Positions 16,703 to 25,163 of a DNA stretch of 64,000 nt are shown one piece after another; the first letter of the stretch is position 1, and every line of letters starts with the position of its first letter. This DNA comes from Rhodocyclaceae bacterium. GTDB taxonomy: Bacteria; Pseudomonadota; Gammaproteobacteria; Burkholderiales; Rhodocyclaceae. Made by a program: the position numbers and the translations under genes. The notes below the pieces were generated by a model, which did not search any database, was not told the origin of the DNA, and saw only the letters and a list, made by a program, of their open reading frames with translations. The stretch lies in NCBI GenBank assembly GCA_006218025.1, contig VBWA01000007.1:1-64000 (forward strand), read 5' to 3'.

Positions 16703-16728
16703 ACGGGCGCCCTGCTCAGGGCGCCCGT
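16703..16728 (-). terminator. intrinsic terminator of the livK gene
   Basis: Perfect 12-nt arms ACGGGCGCCCTG/CAGGGCGCCCGT. On the minus strand the hairpin is followed by TGTTTTTATG, an intrinsic terminator for the binding-protein gene ending at 16762. Confidence 0.8.
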
Positions 16729-16761
16729 CGGAAATTGCATCGTGCCCCTGCGGGCGCGACC

Positions 16762-17940
16762 TTACTGACTCATGTAGTCGGTCACGGCCACCCAACGGCC
16801 ATTCTGGATCTGACCCACCTTCGACTTGTCGTTGCCCAAATGCTGCTTCGGGGTGAACTTGTACTCGGGGCTGCCGAACATGTCGCGCGAGAAGGTGGTG
16901 CTTTCCAGGGTCTTGAGGAAGTTGTCGGTGGTCAGGTTGGCACCGGTCTTCTTCGCTGTCTGCACGAACATGTCCATCGCCACATAGCCGTAGGCGGAGA
17001 ACAGGCCCGGGTCTTCCTTGAACTTGGTCTTGTAGGAAGCGAACCAGTCGCGCACGTTCTTCGACGAATCGTCGGCATAGGGCACTGCAACCTGGTGCAT
17101 GGCATAGAGGCCGTCCATCGCCTTGCCGCCCAGCTTGTGGATCAGGTCGGTGTAGGCCGCCGAGGAACCGATGAAGTTCGGGTTCCAGCCCATTTTGCGC
17201 GCCGTGCCGATGGTGCCGATGGTCTCGCGAATGATGGTGCCGAGTACCACGGTGTCGCAGTCCGCCGCCTTCATCTTGGACACTTGCGCCGAGAAATCGG
17301 TGGCGCCGCGCTTGAAGGAAGTCTTCTCGGCGAACGTCATGTTGATGTCCTTGAGGCCGTCTTCCGCGCCCTTCAGCACTTCGGTGCCGAAGTCGTCATC
17401 CTGGTAGATGACGCAGAATTTCTTCGCGCCGCGCTCCTTGACCATCCACTTCATGGACATGCGCATCTGGGTGTAGTAGGGCGCCGCAAAAGAGAACTTC
17501 AGCTTGTGCAGCGGCTCGTACATTTCGCGCGCCGCGGTGAGCGGGAACAGATTCATCACGCCCTTGTCGAACAGGGTCGGGAAGGTCGCCAGATTGACCG
17601 CCGTGCCGATGGTGCCGACCATGGCGAACAGCTTGTCCTGCTGCACCATTTTCTGCGCCGCGAGGAGGCCCTTCTTGGGATCGTAACCGCTGTCTTCGGC
17701 GATGAACTTGAGCTTGCGGCCATTGATGCCGCCGGCCTCGTTGATCTCGTCGACCCGCATCTGCATGCCGTAGCGCAAGGCCTTGCCGAAACCCGCCAGC
17801 GGGCCCGACAGATCCTGGATGGTGCCGATGACGATTTCATTCTTGCTGACGCCCATCTGCTCGGCGGCAATCGCCGTGGCGCCAGCGCCGACTCCTGCGG
17901 CCGCGAACAATGCCGCAGCCAGTTTGGTGGTTCCCTTCAT
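16762..17940 (-). CDS. ABC transporter substrate-binding protein, branched-chain/Liv type
   Basis: Periplasmic-binding protein of 392 residues of the LivK/type 1 family (EIVIGTIQDLSGPLAGFGKA, EINEAGGINGRKL). It starts with a signal peptide (MKGTTKLAAALFAAAGVGAG-ATAIAA). The hydrophobic core of that signal peptide is encoded by a copy of the dispersed repeat. The gene is the last in the liv operon, 45 nt after the acyl-CoA synthetase gene, and is closed by a strong terminator. The ligand is unknown; family members next to acyl-CoA ligases often take up aromatic or fatty acids rather than amino acids. Confidence 0.88.
   Translation of the reverse strand: MKGTTKLAAALFAAAGVGAGATAIAAEQMGVSKNEIVIGTIQDLSGPLAGFGKALRYGMQMRVDEINEAGGINGRKLKFIAEDSGYDPKKGLLAAQKMVQQDKLFAMVGTIGTAVNLATFPTLFDKGVMNLFPLTAAREMYEPLHKLKFSFAAPYYTQMRMSMKWMVKERGAKKFCVIYQDDDFGTEVLKGAEDGLKDINMTFAEKTSFKRGATDFSAQVSKMKAADCDTVVLGTIIRETIGTIGTARKMGWNPNFIGSSAAYTDLIHKLGGKAMDGLYAMHQVAVPYADDSSKNVRDWFASYKTKFKEDPGLFSAYGYVAMDMFVQTAKKTGANLTTDNFLKTLESTTFSRDMFGSPEYKFTPKQHLGNDKSKVGQIQNGRWVAVTDYMSQ
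17871..17893 (+). repeat. dispersed 23-nt repeat in livK signal peptide
   Basis: 21 of 23 positions match. The minus-strand gene frame reads Val-Gly-Ala-Gly-Ala-Thr-Ala, forming the signal-peptide core. Confidence 0.75.
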
Positions 17941-17985
17941 TGCGCTCTCCTCCTTTTGGCGGTTAAAACAAACGCCGTAATCGAC

Positions 17986-19854
17986 CTAGTCGCGATACAT
18001 CGACTCGATCAACTCGGCATATTTCTGACTGACTAGCTTACGCTTTAGTTTCATGGTCGGGGTCAACTCCTCGTCCTCGGCGCCGAGCTTCTTCTCGATC
18101 AGGCGGAACTTCTTGATCTGCTCGACGCGGGCGAACTGCTGGTTCACCCGCTCGATCTCGCTGCCGATCAGCTTCTGCACTTCCACGGAACGCGTCAGGC
18201 TGACGTAATTGGAGAAGGGCACATCATGGTCCTGGGCGAACTTCTCGACGTTCTCCTGATCGATCATGATCAGGCAGACCAGGTAGGGCTTCTTGTCGCC
18301 GATGACCACCGCGTCGGTCACGTAGGGCGAAAACTTGATCTGGTTCTCCAGTTCGGAGGGCGTGATGTTCTTGCCGCCGGCGGTAATGATGATGTCCTTG
18401 AGGCGATCGGAGATACGGTAGAAGCCTTCGTCATCGACGGTGCCGACGTCGCCGGTATGCAGCCAGCCCTCGGCGTCGATGGTTTCGGCGGTCTTTTCCG
18501 GCTGGTTGAGGTAGCCCATGAAGACGTTCGGGCCGCGCACCATGATCTCGCCCTCGGCCGACAGCTTGACTTCGTTCATCGTGCCCGGCACGCCGATCGA
18601 CCCCGGCTTGATGCGCTCGATCGGCATCGCGGTCGAACCGCCGCCGGTTTCAGTCATGCCCCAGACTTCCAGCATCGGCACCCCGAGCGCCATGTACCAG
18701 CGCACCAGGTCGGGCGAGATCGGCGCGGCGCCGGTAATCAGCATGCGGCTGCGATGGATCCCGATCAGCTTCCTGACGTTGTTCAGCACCAGCACGCGGG
18801 CCAGCCAGTGGCCGAAGCTCAGCCAGCCGCCGGTGGGCTGGTGCGCCTCGTAGCGCCGCACCCGCTCCAGGCCGATGCCGATCGCCACCTTGTACGCCCA
18901 GCGCTCGAAGGCGTTGGATTCCTTGAGCGCGATGCTGACGCCCGAATAGAACTTTTCCCAGACGCGCGGCACGGCGACGAATACCGTCGGCGCGATCTCG
19001 CGCACGTTCTCGGGAATGGTCTCCGGATTCTCGACGAAGTTCAGTTTGGTGCCGGTATAGATCGAGTAATAAGCCCCGCCGTTGCGCTCGGCGACGTGGC
19101 ACAGCGGCAGGAAGCACATGCGCTCGTCGTTTTCATTCTGCGCGATGACCATGTTGAAGCTGCGTATGGTTTGCAGGATATTGCGGTGCGAGAGCATGGC
19201 GCCCTTGGGCTTGCCCGTGGTGCCGGAGGTGTAGATCAGGATCGCCAGCTCTTCCGGCCGGCGCGAACTCACGCGCGCGCGCCACTCGGCCGCGGCCGAC
19301 GTCTCACCGAGGCGGGCCAGGCGCGCGCGCCCGAGTTCGCGCAAGGTCTCGAAACTGATCACCTGTTCGTCATCGAGGTCGCGCAGGCCCTCCATGTCCC
19401 AGACCACGATCTTGCGCAGATTCGGCAGGCGTTCGCGCACTTCGAGCGCCTTGTCGAGCTGTTCGTCGTCCTCGACAAAGAGCATCACCGAATTCGAATC
19501 CTGCGTCAGGTATTCGACCTGGCTCGCCGCGTCGGTGGGATAGATGCCGGAACTGATACCCCCGCAGGAGAGCACCGCGAAATCGGAAAACAGCCATTCC
19601 TGGCGCGTATTGCCGAGTATCGACGCCGTCTCGCCCACCTCGAAACCGAGTTCGAGCAGACCCATCCCGGCTTCGCGCACGATCTCGCCCACTTCGTTCC
19701 ACGACAGGCTCTGCCACAGGCCGTACTTCTTCTGGCGGAACAGCGTCAGGTCGCCGCGCTTTGCCACGGCGTTCCAGAACATCTCCGGCAGGTTGTCGCC
19801 GGCCACGACGATGTCATGCTCGGCCCAGTAGCGTTTGCCGTCAAGCTGCCACAT
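17986..19854 (-). CDS. long-chain acyl-CoA synthetase (AMP-forming)
   Basis: Enzyme of 622 residues that activates fatty or other carboxylic acids to CoA esters through an acyl-adenylate. The P-loop motif is LIYTSGTTGKPKGAMLSH, followed by the FAA1-like GMTETGGGST, GEIMVRGPNVFMGY and WLHTGDVGTVDDEGFYRISD motifs. It is translated 2 nt after the phosphoesterase gene and 45 nt before livK, within the liv operon. The likely role is trapping imported acids as CoA esters for the beta-oxidation operons nearby. Confidence 0.93.
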   Translation of the reverse strand: MWQLDGKRYWAEHDIVVAGDNLPEMFWNAVAKRGDLTLFRQKKYGLWQSLSWNEVGEIVREAGMGLLELGFEVGETASILGNTRQEWLFSDFAVLSCGGISSGIYPTDAASQVEYLTQDSNSVMLFVEDDEQLDKALEVRERLPNLRKIVVWDMEGLRDLDDEQVISFETLRELGRARLARLGETSAAAEWRARVSSRRPEELAILIYTSGTTGKPKGAMLSHRNILQTIRSFNMVIAQNENDERMCFLPLCHVAERNGGAYYSIYTGTKLNFVENPETIPENVREIAPTVFVAVPRVWEKFYSGVSIALKESNAFERWAYKVAIGIGLERVRRYEAHQPTGGWLSFGHWLARVLVLNNVRKLIGIHRSRMLITGAAPISPDLVRWYMALGVPMLEVWGMTETGGGSTAMPIERIKPGSIGVPGTMNEVKLSAEGEIMVRGPNVFMGYLNQPEKTAETIDAEGWLHTGDVGTVDDEGFYRISDRLKDIIITAGGKNITPSELENQIKFSPYVTDAVVIGDKKPYLVCLIMIDQENVEKFAQDHDVPFSNYVSLTRSVEVQKLIGSEIERVNQQFARVEQIKKFRLIEKKLGAEDEELTPTMKLKRKLVSQKYAELIESMYRD

Positions 19855-19856
19855 GG

Positions 19857-21551
19857 TCAGGGGGCCTTGAAATCAAAGAGTTCAAACAAGTCGCCGACGG
19901 CAGGGCGGTTCGCCGGGACATAAGGATCAGCGCCGGATCGCGGATTGGGCAGGTTGTCGCGGGAACGCGCCGACAAGGGCTTCAGGTGCCAATTGCGCTC
20001 GATGAATTTCAGTATGGAGGCGTGATCGTAGTAGGTGTGCTCAACGTGACCTTTCTTTGCCCACGGCGAGATCGCGAGCAAGGGAATGCGAGTTCCGTCG
20101 CCGAAGAAATCGACGATCTGGATCGGGCCGGAATCATAATAGCCTCCGCCCTCGTCGAAAGTCAGCAGCACCGCCGTGTTGGCCCAAAGGGCCGGGCGCG
20201 CCTCGATCCTGCCGACGACTTCTGCCAGGAAGCCTTCCAGAGCCGCCACGTTGGAATAACCCGGATGCCCCGACTTGGTATTGGGCGGCACCACGAAGGA
20301 CACGGCGGGCATTTCGCCATCGATATCGGCATACAGTTCCATCAGACCCTGCAGGCGCTGACGCAGCGGCGTTTCCATCACCTGCGGAAAGAACGTCAGG
20401 GCATCGCAGACGCCACAATACTCCCTGGTGCTCTTCTCGCCATCGCGACCCCCGCTGTACCATTTCCAGCTGACTCCCGCCGCAGACAAGGATTCGGCGA
20501 TGGTGGGCATGCTCTGAGGCGTTGCGATGTGGCTCTGGCGTCTGCGCAGTGTTCCGTCGGCTTCATAGGGCGGTTTGTAGTTATTCACCAGGTAGTAGTG
20601 ACTGGCGTCGCAATTTCCTGCGCGGAACGCCGGATACGGCAGGGCTTCGATCACCTTGCGGATGGCGTCAACACCCGGCTGGGCTGCGTCGGCGCAAGCC
20701 GTATAAGAACCACTGCTGTAGCCGCTCCGGGTGTACCAGTTGGCACTGCCGCCAAGAGGCTCCGGGTTCTCGATCTCATCATCCGGCGGCACGGCAGGCT
20801 TGCCGTCGGTCAGGTAGCTCGCCACGTCGGCCGTGGCAAGGGCGATGTAATTGGCCATGGTGCCACCCATGATGGACTGATGATAATTGTCAGCCAAGGT
20901 GAAGCGTTTGGCATAGCTGGCGAAGAACGGAGCATCTCCCTTGCTCATGTTGTAGAAGCCCATGGCCTCACCGCCGCGATTGGTGCCCGATGACGGGTTC
21001 CCTTTCTGGGTCGAGCCCTCGCCGGAAGTCTCACCCACCCAGGTGAACAGGTCGTGGCGGCCGCCATTGACCTGTTGCCACATATTGAAGAAACGATGGA
21101 CCGGATCTACTCCGGTATAGGTACCGTAGGAAACGTAACGGGTGATCTGATAGGGTCCCGGAGGAAGCTTGTCCGCAACCCGGCTGTCCGGTCGGAACGG
21201 AACGCCGTATCGGTCGCGTCCCCAGGGTACCGGCAGCGCCTTGTAAGGCGACGTCTGTTCAAAGCCCACGGCATAGCGGCCCGCCGCAGCGGCCGTCTTC
21301 TGCATCGCCTTTGAGTACTCGGGCCCCGGCCGGCCTTCCTCATCGACGATGCCGCGGGAGAGCAGGTTGGCGACCGACGCTCCCGGCTCAGGTTTGAATG
21401 TGGCGAACAGGGTATCGAATGCGTTGTTCTCGCCGACGATGACCACCAGATGACGGATCGGCGTCACGGGCGGCGGCGGTTCCGCGGCCATGGCGCCCCA
21501 GGATGCCATAAGCATTACGGCCAGAACCACAAGACGAGAATCATTTTGCAT
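19857..21551 (-). CDS. secreted phosphoesterase (phospholipase C / acid phosphatase family)
   Basis: Protein of 564 residues with a signal peptide ending WGAMA-AE. It has the phosphoesterase-family N-terminus RHLVVIVGENNAFDTLFATF and metal-binding motifs DNYHQSIMGGT, LLTFDEGGGYYDS and THxDHASILKFIE-type (YYDHASILKFIERNW). It probably removes phosphate groups from lipids or other esters outside the cytoplasm. It sits between livF (3-nt gap) and the acyl-CoA synthetase (2-nt gap), so all three share one message. A lipid-processing enzyme in a Liv operon fits the idea of releasing acyl or polar substrates for uptake (inference). Confidence 0.85.
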   Translation of the reverse strand: MQNDSRLVVLAVMLMASWGAMAAEPPPPVTPIRHLVVIVGENNAFDTLFATFKPEPGASVANLLSRGIVDEEGRPGPEYSKAMQKTAAAAGRYAVGFEQTSPYKALPVPWGRDRYGVPFRPDSRVADKLPPGPYQITRYVSYGTYTGVDPVHRFFNMWQQVNGGRHDLFTWVGETSGEGSTQKGNPSSGTNRGGEAMGFYNMSKGDAPFFASYAKRFTLADNYHQSIMGGTMANYIALATADVASYLTDGKPAVPPDDEIENPEPLGGSANWYTRSGYSSGSYTACADAAQPGVDAIRKVIEALPYPAFRAGNCDASHYYLVNNYKPPYEADGTLRRRQSHIATPQSMPTIAESLSAAGVSWKWYSGGRDGEKSTREYCGVCDALTFFPQVMETPLRQRLQGLMELYADIDGEMPAVSFVVPPNTKSGHPGYSNVAALEGFLAEVVGRIEARPALWANTAVLLTFDEGGGYYDSGPIQIVDFFGDGTRIPLLAISPWAKKGHVEHTYYDHASILKFIERNWHLKPLSARSRDNLPNPRSGADPYVPANRPAVGDLFELFDFKAP

Positions 21552-21554
21552 GGT

Positions 21555-22343
21555 TCATCTCCACTGCTTTTTCTTCTTCCAGCGCCGCTCGCCCCGCGCG
21601 CCGGCTTCCTTGACGCCGAGGTAGAACTCCTTGATGTCGTCCTTTTCGCGCAGTGCGGCGCAGGTATCGTGCATCACGATGCGGCCGATTTCGAGCACGT
21701 AGCCATAGTCTGCGTAGCGCAAGGCGATGTGTGCGTTCTGCTCGACCACCAGCAGCGTCACTCCGCGCTCGCGATTGATGCGGACGATGATTTCGAAGAT
21801 TTCGTGCGTCAGCTTGGGCGACAAACCCAGGCTCGGTTCGTCGAGCAGCATCATGGTCGGATTTGCCAGCAGCGCGCGGCTGATCGACAGCATCTGCTGC
21901 TGGCCGCCGGAAAGTTGCCCGGCGGGCTGATAGGTGCGTTCCTTGAGGATCGGAAAGTAGGCGAAAACATCCTCGATGTCCTTCGCCACGGCGTCCCTGT
22001 CGGCAGCGGGCCGCGTATAGGCGCCCATCAGCAGGTTCTCGCGCACCGTCAGCAAGGGGAATATCTCGCGGCCTTCGGGCACATGCACCAGGCCCTGGCG
22101 CACGATCCAGGCCGGATCTCGGCCTTCGAGCTTGTCGTGCCTGAAGACAATGCTGCCCTTCTGCGGATCGAGGATGCCGGAAATGGTTTTCAGGATCGTC
22201 GTCTTGCCGGCGCCGTTGGAGCCGAGCACGGTCACGATGGAGCCCGGCGGCACGCCCAGCGATACGCCGCGGATGGCCTTGACCGCGCCGTAGGACGCTT
22301 CGACGTTGTTGAGCTGGAGGATAGGTGGCGTTTCGTCAGACAT
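21555..22343 (-). CDS. livF: branched-chain ABC transporter ATPase LivF-type
   Basis: ATPase of 262 residues. Walker A is GSNGAGKTT, signature LSGGQQQMLSISRAL, Walker B MMLLDEPSLGLSP and the H-loop follows (LLVVEQNAHIAL). The C-terminus is unusually basic (RRWKKKKQWR). The ATG at 22343 has a GGAG site six bases upstream and gives an 8-nt overlap with livG. It is part of livHMGF; the phosphoesterase gene starts 3 nt after its stop. Confidence 0.93.
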   Translation of the reverse strand: MSDETPPILQLNNVEASYGAVKAIRGVSLGVPPGSIVTVLGSNGAGKTTILKTISGILDPQKGSIVFRHDKLEGRDPAWIVRQGLVHVPEGREIFPLLTVRENLLMGAYTRPAADRDAVAKDIEDVFAYFPILKERTYQPAGQLSGGQQQMLSISRALLANPTMMLLDEPSLGLSPKLTHEIFEIIVRINRERGVTLLVVEQNAHIALRYADYGYVLEIGRIVMHDTCAALREKDDIKEFYLGVKEAGARGERRWKKKKQWR

Positions 22344-23112
22344 CGTCGACTCCACCGAGATAGGCCTCGATCACGCCCGGATGCGCCTGCACTTCCTGCG
22401 GCGTCCCGAGCGTCAGCACCTCGCCCAGATTCAGCGCCAGGACGCGGTCGGAGACGCGCGACACCAGTCCCATGTCGTGCTCGACCATGATCACGGTAAT
22501 GCCCAGGTCGTGCTTGATATCCTCTATCCAGAAACCCATGTCCTCGGTCTCTTCGGTATTGAGCCCCGACGAAGGCTCGTCCAGCAGCAGCAGGCGCGGC
22601 CGCATCGACAGCGCCCGCGCCAGCTCGACCACCTTGCGCACGCCGTAGGGCAGGCCGACCACCATGCTGTCGCGATAATGCTGCAGGTCGAGGAACTCGA
22701 TGACCTCCTCGACCTGGCGGCGAAACTCCAGCTCGGCGCGGCGCACCGAACCGGTGAACAGCATGTCCTGCCACCAGCCGGTATGGCGATGGCAGTGGCG
22801 GCCGACCAGCAGGTTCTGCAACACGGTGGCATGCTCGAACAGCTCTATGTTCTGGAAGGTACGGGCGATGCCGTGGCGCGCGACCACATGCGGCGGCATG
22901 CGTGAAATCACTTCGCCCTCGAAGCGCACTTCGCCCGACGTCGGCCGGTAGAGCGCGGAGATCAGGTTGAAGATCGTCGTCTTGCCGGCGCCGTTGGGAC
23001 CGATCAGGGAGAACACTTCGTTCGGCCAGACGCCGAAAGAGACGTCGTTCACCGCCCTGAGGCCGCCGAACTGCACCGACAGATTGACGGCTTCGAGCAT
23101 CGGCGCGGTCAT
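22336..23112 (-). CDS. livG: branched-chain ABC transporter ATPase LivG-type
   Basis: ATPase of 258 residues. Walker A is GPNGAGKTT and Walker [13 protein letters not shown], with a LivG-like signature region [13 protein letters not shown] in place of LSGGQ. Its start overlaps the livM stop by 4 nt (ATGA) and its stop overlaps livF. It energises import through LivH/LivM. Confidence 0.93.
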   Translation of the reverse strand: MTAPMLEAVNLSVQFGGLRAVNDVSFGVWPNEVFSLIGPNGAGKTTIFNLISALYRPTSGEVRFEGEVISRMPPHVVARHGIARTFQNIELFEHATVLQNLLVGRHCHRHTGWWQDMLFTGSVRRAELEFRRQVEEVIEFLDLQHYRDSMVVGLPYGVRKVVELARALSMRPRLLLLDEPSSGLNTEETEDMGFWIEDIKHDLGITVIMVEHDMGLVSRVSDRVLALNLGEVLTLGTPQEVQAHPGVIEAYLGGVDDV

Positions 23113-24185
23113 TTCATTCGCTCCGATTTCATGTAGCTCTTCTGCCGCTTGAACATGCCCTTGCGGTAGAAGGGAAATATTTCCAGGAAAGTGCGGAACT
23201 TCAGCCAGCGCCCATACAGGCCCATCGGCTCGAACAGCACGATGGCGATCAGGATGATGCCGAAAATCGTCGGCTGCAATCCGGTCTGCTGACCCAGCGC
23301 GGGCGGCAGCCAGTCCTTGCCGACCACAATCACCTGTTGCACCACGAACCAGAAGGCCGGCCCGAAAATCGCGCCCTGGATCGAGCCGAGGCCGCCGATG
23401 ACCACCATCATCAGCAGCTCGATCGACTGCAGGAAGCCGAACTGGTCGGGCGTGATGAAGCGGATCTTGTGTGCGTAGAGCGCCCCGGCAATGCCTGCCA
23501 GCGCCGCCGAGAGGGCGAAGGCGACGGTCTTGTAGTGCGCCAGGTTGATGCCCATGCTCTGCGCCGACACTTCCGAATCGCGGATCGCGACGAAGGCGCG
23601 GCCGGTCGGGCTGCGCAGCAGGTTGAGCACGCCCAGCACGCAGAGTACCGCGATGCCGGTGACGAGGTAGTAGAAGTTGGCGCCGTCATCGAAATTGACG
23701 CCGGCTATGGTCAGGGCGCCGAGCTGGCGTCCGGCGTTGCCGCCGGTAATGTGTTCCGCGCGCACCACCACTTCTTCCAGAATGAAGCCGAAGGCCAGGG
23801 TGGCGATCGACAGATACATACCCTTAACGCGCAAGGCCGGCAGGCCGATCATGATCCCGGTAATGCCGGCCACCAGTGCCGCCATGGGCAGCGAAATCAT
23901 GAAGGGCCAGCCCATGCCCTGCAAATACGCCTCGGTATACGCGCCCATGGCGAGGAAGCCGGCGTGGCCGAGCGATATCTGCCCGGTGAATCCGGCCAGC
24001 AGCATCAGTCCGAGACAGACGATGGCGTAGATACCGATGAAAGTAACCTGCGACAGCGTGTATTCGGAAAGCAGCCAGGGTGCCGCCACAAGCGCCAGCG
24101 CCAGGGCGGCGTACCAGAAGTTCTGGCCGCCATGCTTGAACAGCGCGATGTCCTGCTCGTAGCGGGTCTTGAAAATGAAGTGCAT
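23109..24185 (-). CDS. livM: branched-chain ABC transporter permease LivM-type
   Basis: Membrane permease of 358 residues with eight or more hydrophobic segments. It carries the LivM signature [20 protein letters not shown] and the ATPase-coupling loop region [20 protein letters not shown], including the EAA-like segment. It starts 7 nt after the livH stop and overlaps livG by 4 nt. It forms a heterodimer with LivH. Confidence 0.93.
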   Translation of the reverse strand: MHFIFKTRYEQDIALFKHGGQNFWYAALALALVAAPWLLSEYTLSQVTFIGIYAIVCLGLMLLAGFTGQISLGHAGFLAMGAYTEAYLQGMGWPFMISLPMAALVAGITGIMIGLPALRVKGMYLSIATLAFGFILEEVVVRAEHITGGNAGRQLGALTIAGVNFDDGANFYYLVTGIAVLCVLGVLNLLRSPTGRAFVAIRDSEVSAQSMGINLAHYKTVAFALSAALAGIAGALYAHKIRFITPDQFGFLQSIELLMMVVIGGLGSIQGAIFGPAFWFVVQQVIVVGKDWLPPALGQQTGLQPTIFGIILIAIVLFEPMGLYGRWLKFRTFLEIFPFYRKGMFKRQKSYMKSERMK

Positions 24186-24192
24186 TCCGGGC

Positions 24193-25092
24193 TCAGACTT
24201 TCTTCGTCAGGTTGTCGCCGAACAGGCCATTCGGCTTGACCACCAGCATGACCAGCACCACGACGTAAGCGGCGATGTCCTTGAATCCCTCCGGCAGGTA
24301 GAAGCCGGCCAGCGACTCGACGATGCCGATGATGAGCCCGCCGACCAGTGCGCCGGGAATGCTGCCGAAGCCGCCGACCACCGCGGCCGGAAAGGCCTTG
24401 AGGCCGACAAAGCCCATGTTGGCATGGACAAATGTGATCGGTGCCAGCAACAGGCCGGCGACCCCGCAGATCGCCGCGGACAGGCCCCAGATCAGCATGT
24501 TCACGCGGCGCACCGGAATGCCCATGTAGAACGCCGCGAGCTGGTTCTGCGAGGTGGCCTGCATGGCAATCCCGAGTTTGGTGTAGCGGAAGAAAACATA
24601 CAGCAGCGCGACCAGCGCGACCGTGGCGAGGATGATCACCAGATGCTCGACGGAAATCACCAGCCCGCCCGTCTTGCCCCCCTCGCCGCCGATCCAGATC
24701 ACCTCATCCTTGAAGGGCACCGGCAACGTGTGGGTCTCGGTGCCCCAATAGGGAATCATGGTCACCAGCCCACGCGCCAGGTAGCCGATACCGATGGTCA
24801 TCATCACCACGGTAAACGCCGGCTGGCCGAGCAGGGGGCGCAGCACCAGTCGTTCTATGCCCATGCCGACCAGCGCCATGGCGACAACGGTGACGAGAAA
24901 GGCCAGCCAGAAGGGCAGACCGATCACCGTCATGACTGCCAAGCCGATGAAGCCGCCCACCATCATCAGATCGCCCTGGGCGAAGTTGACGGTTTCGGTT
25001 GCCTTGTAGATCAGCACGAAGCCGAGGGCGAGCAGCGCATAGATGCAACCGATCGCCGCTCCGCTTACGATCAATTGCAGGAGCTGCAACAC
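24193..25092 (-). CDS. livH: branched-chain ABC transporter permease LivH-type
   Basis: Permease of 299 residues with the LivH pattern GCIYALLALGFVLIYKATETVNFAQGDLM split over its first two membrane segments (motifs GCIYALLALG and NFAQGDLMM). A GTG start at 25092 is preceded by AGGAGG with 9-nt spacing. It is the first gene of the liv operon; a TTGACA hexamer at 25156-25151 on the minus strand is a possible -35. The preceding gene (FadB-like) ends 71 nt upstream on the same strand. Confidence 0.92.
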   Translation of the reverse strand: MLQLLQLIVSGAAIGCIYALLALGFVLIYKATETVNFAQGDLMMVGGFIGLAVMTVIGLPFWLAFLVTVVAMALVGMGIERLVLRPLLGQPAFTVVMMTIGIGYLARGLVTMIPYWGTETHTLPVPFKDEVIWIGGEGGKTGGLVISVEHLVIILATVALVALLYVFFRYTKLGIAMQATSQNQLAAFYMGIPVRRVNMLIWGLSAAICGVAGLLLAPITFVHANMGFVGLKAFPAAVVGGFGSIPGALVGGLIIGIVESLAGFYLPEGFKDIAAYVVVLVMLVVKPNGLFGDNLTKKV

Positions 25093-25163
25093 CCGATATC
25101 TCCTCCTGGAGAAACTATTGTTTTGGCGCTCTTTGCGAGTCTGCTTCAGGTGTCAATTATGCA

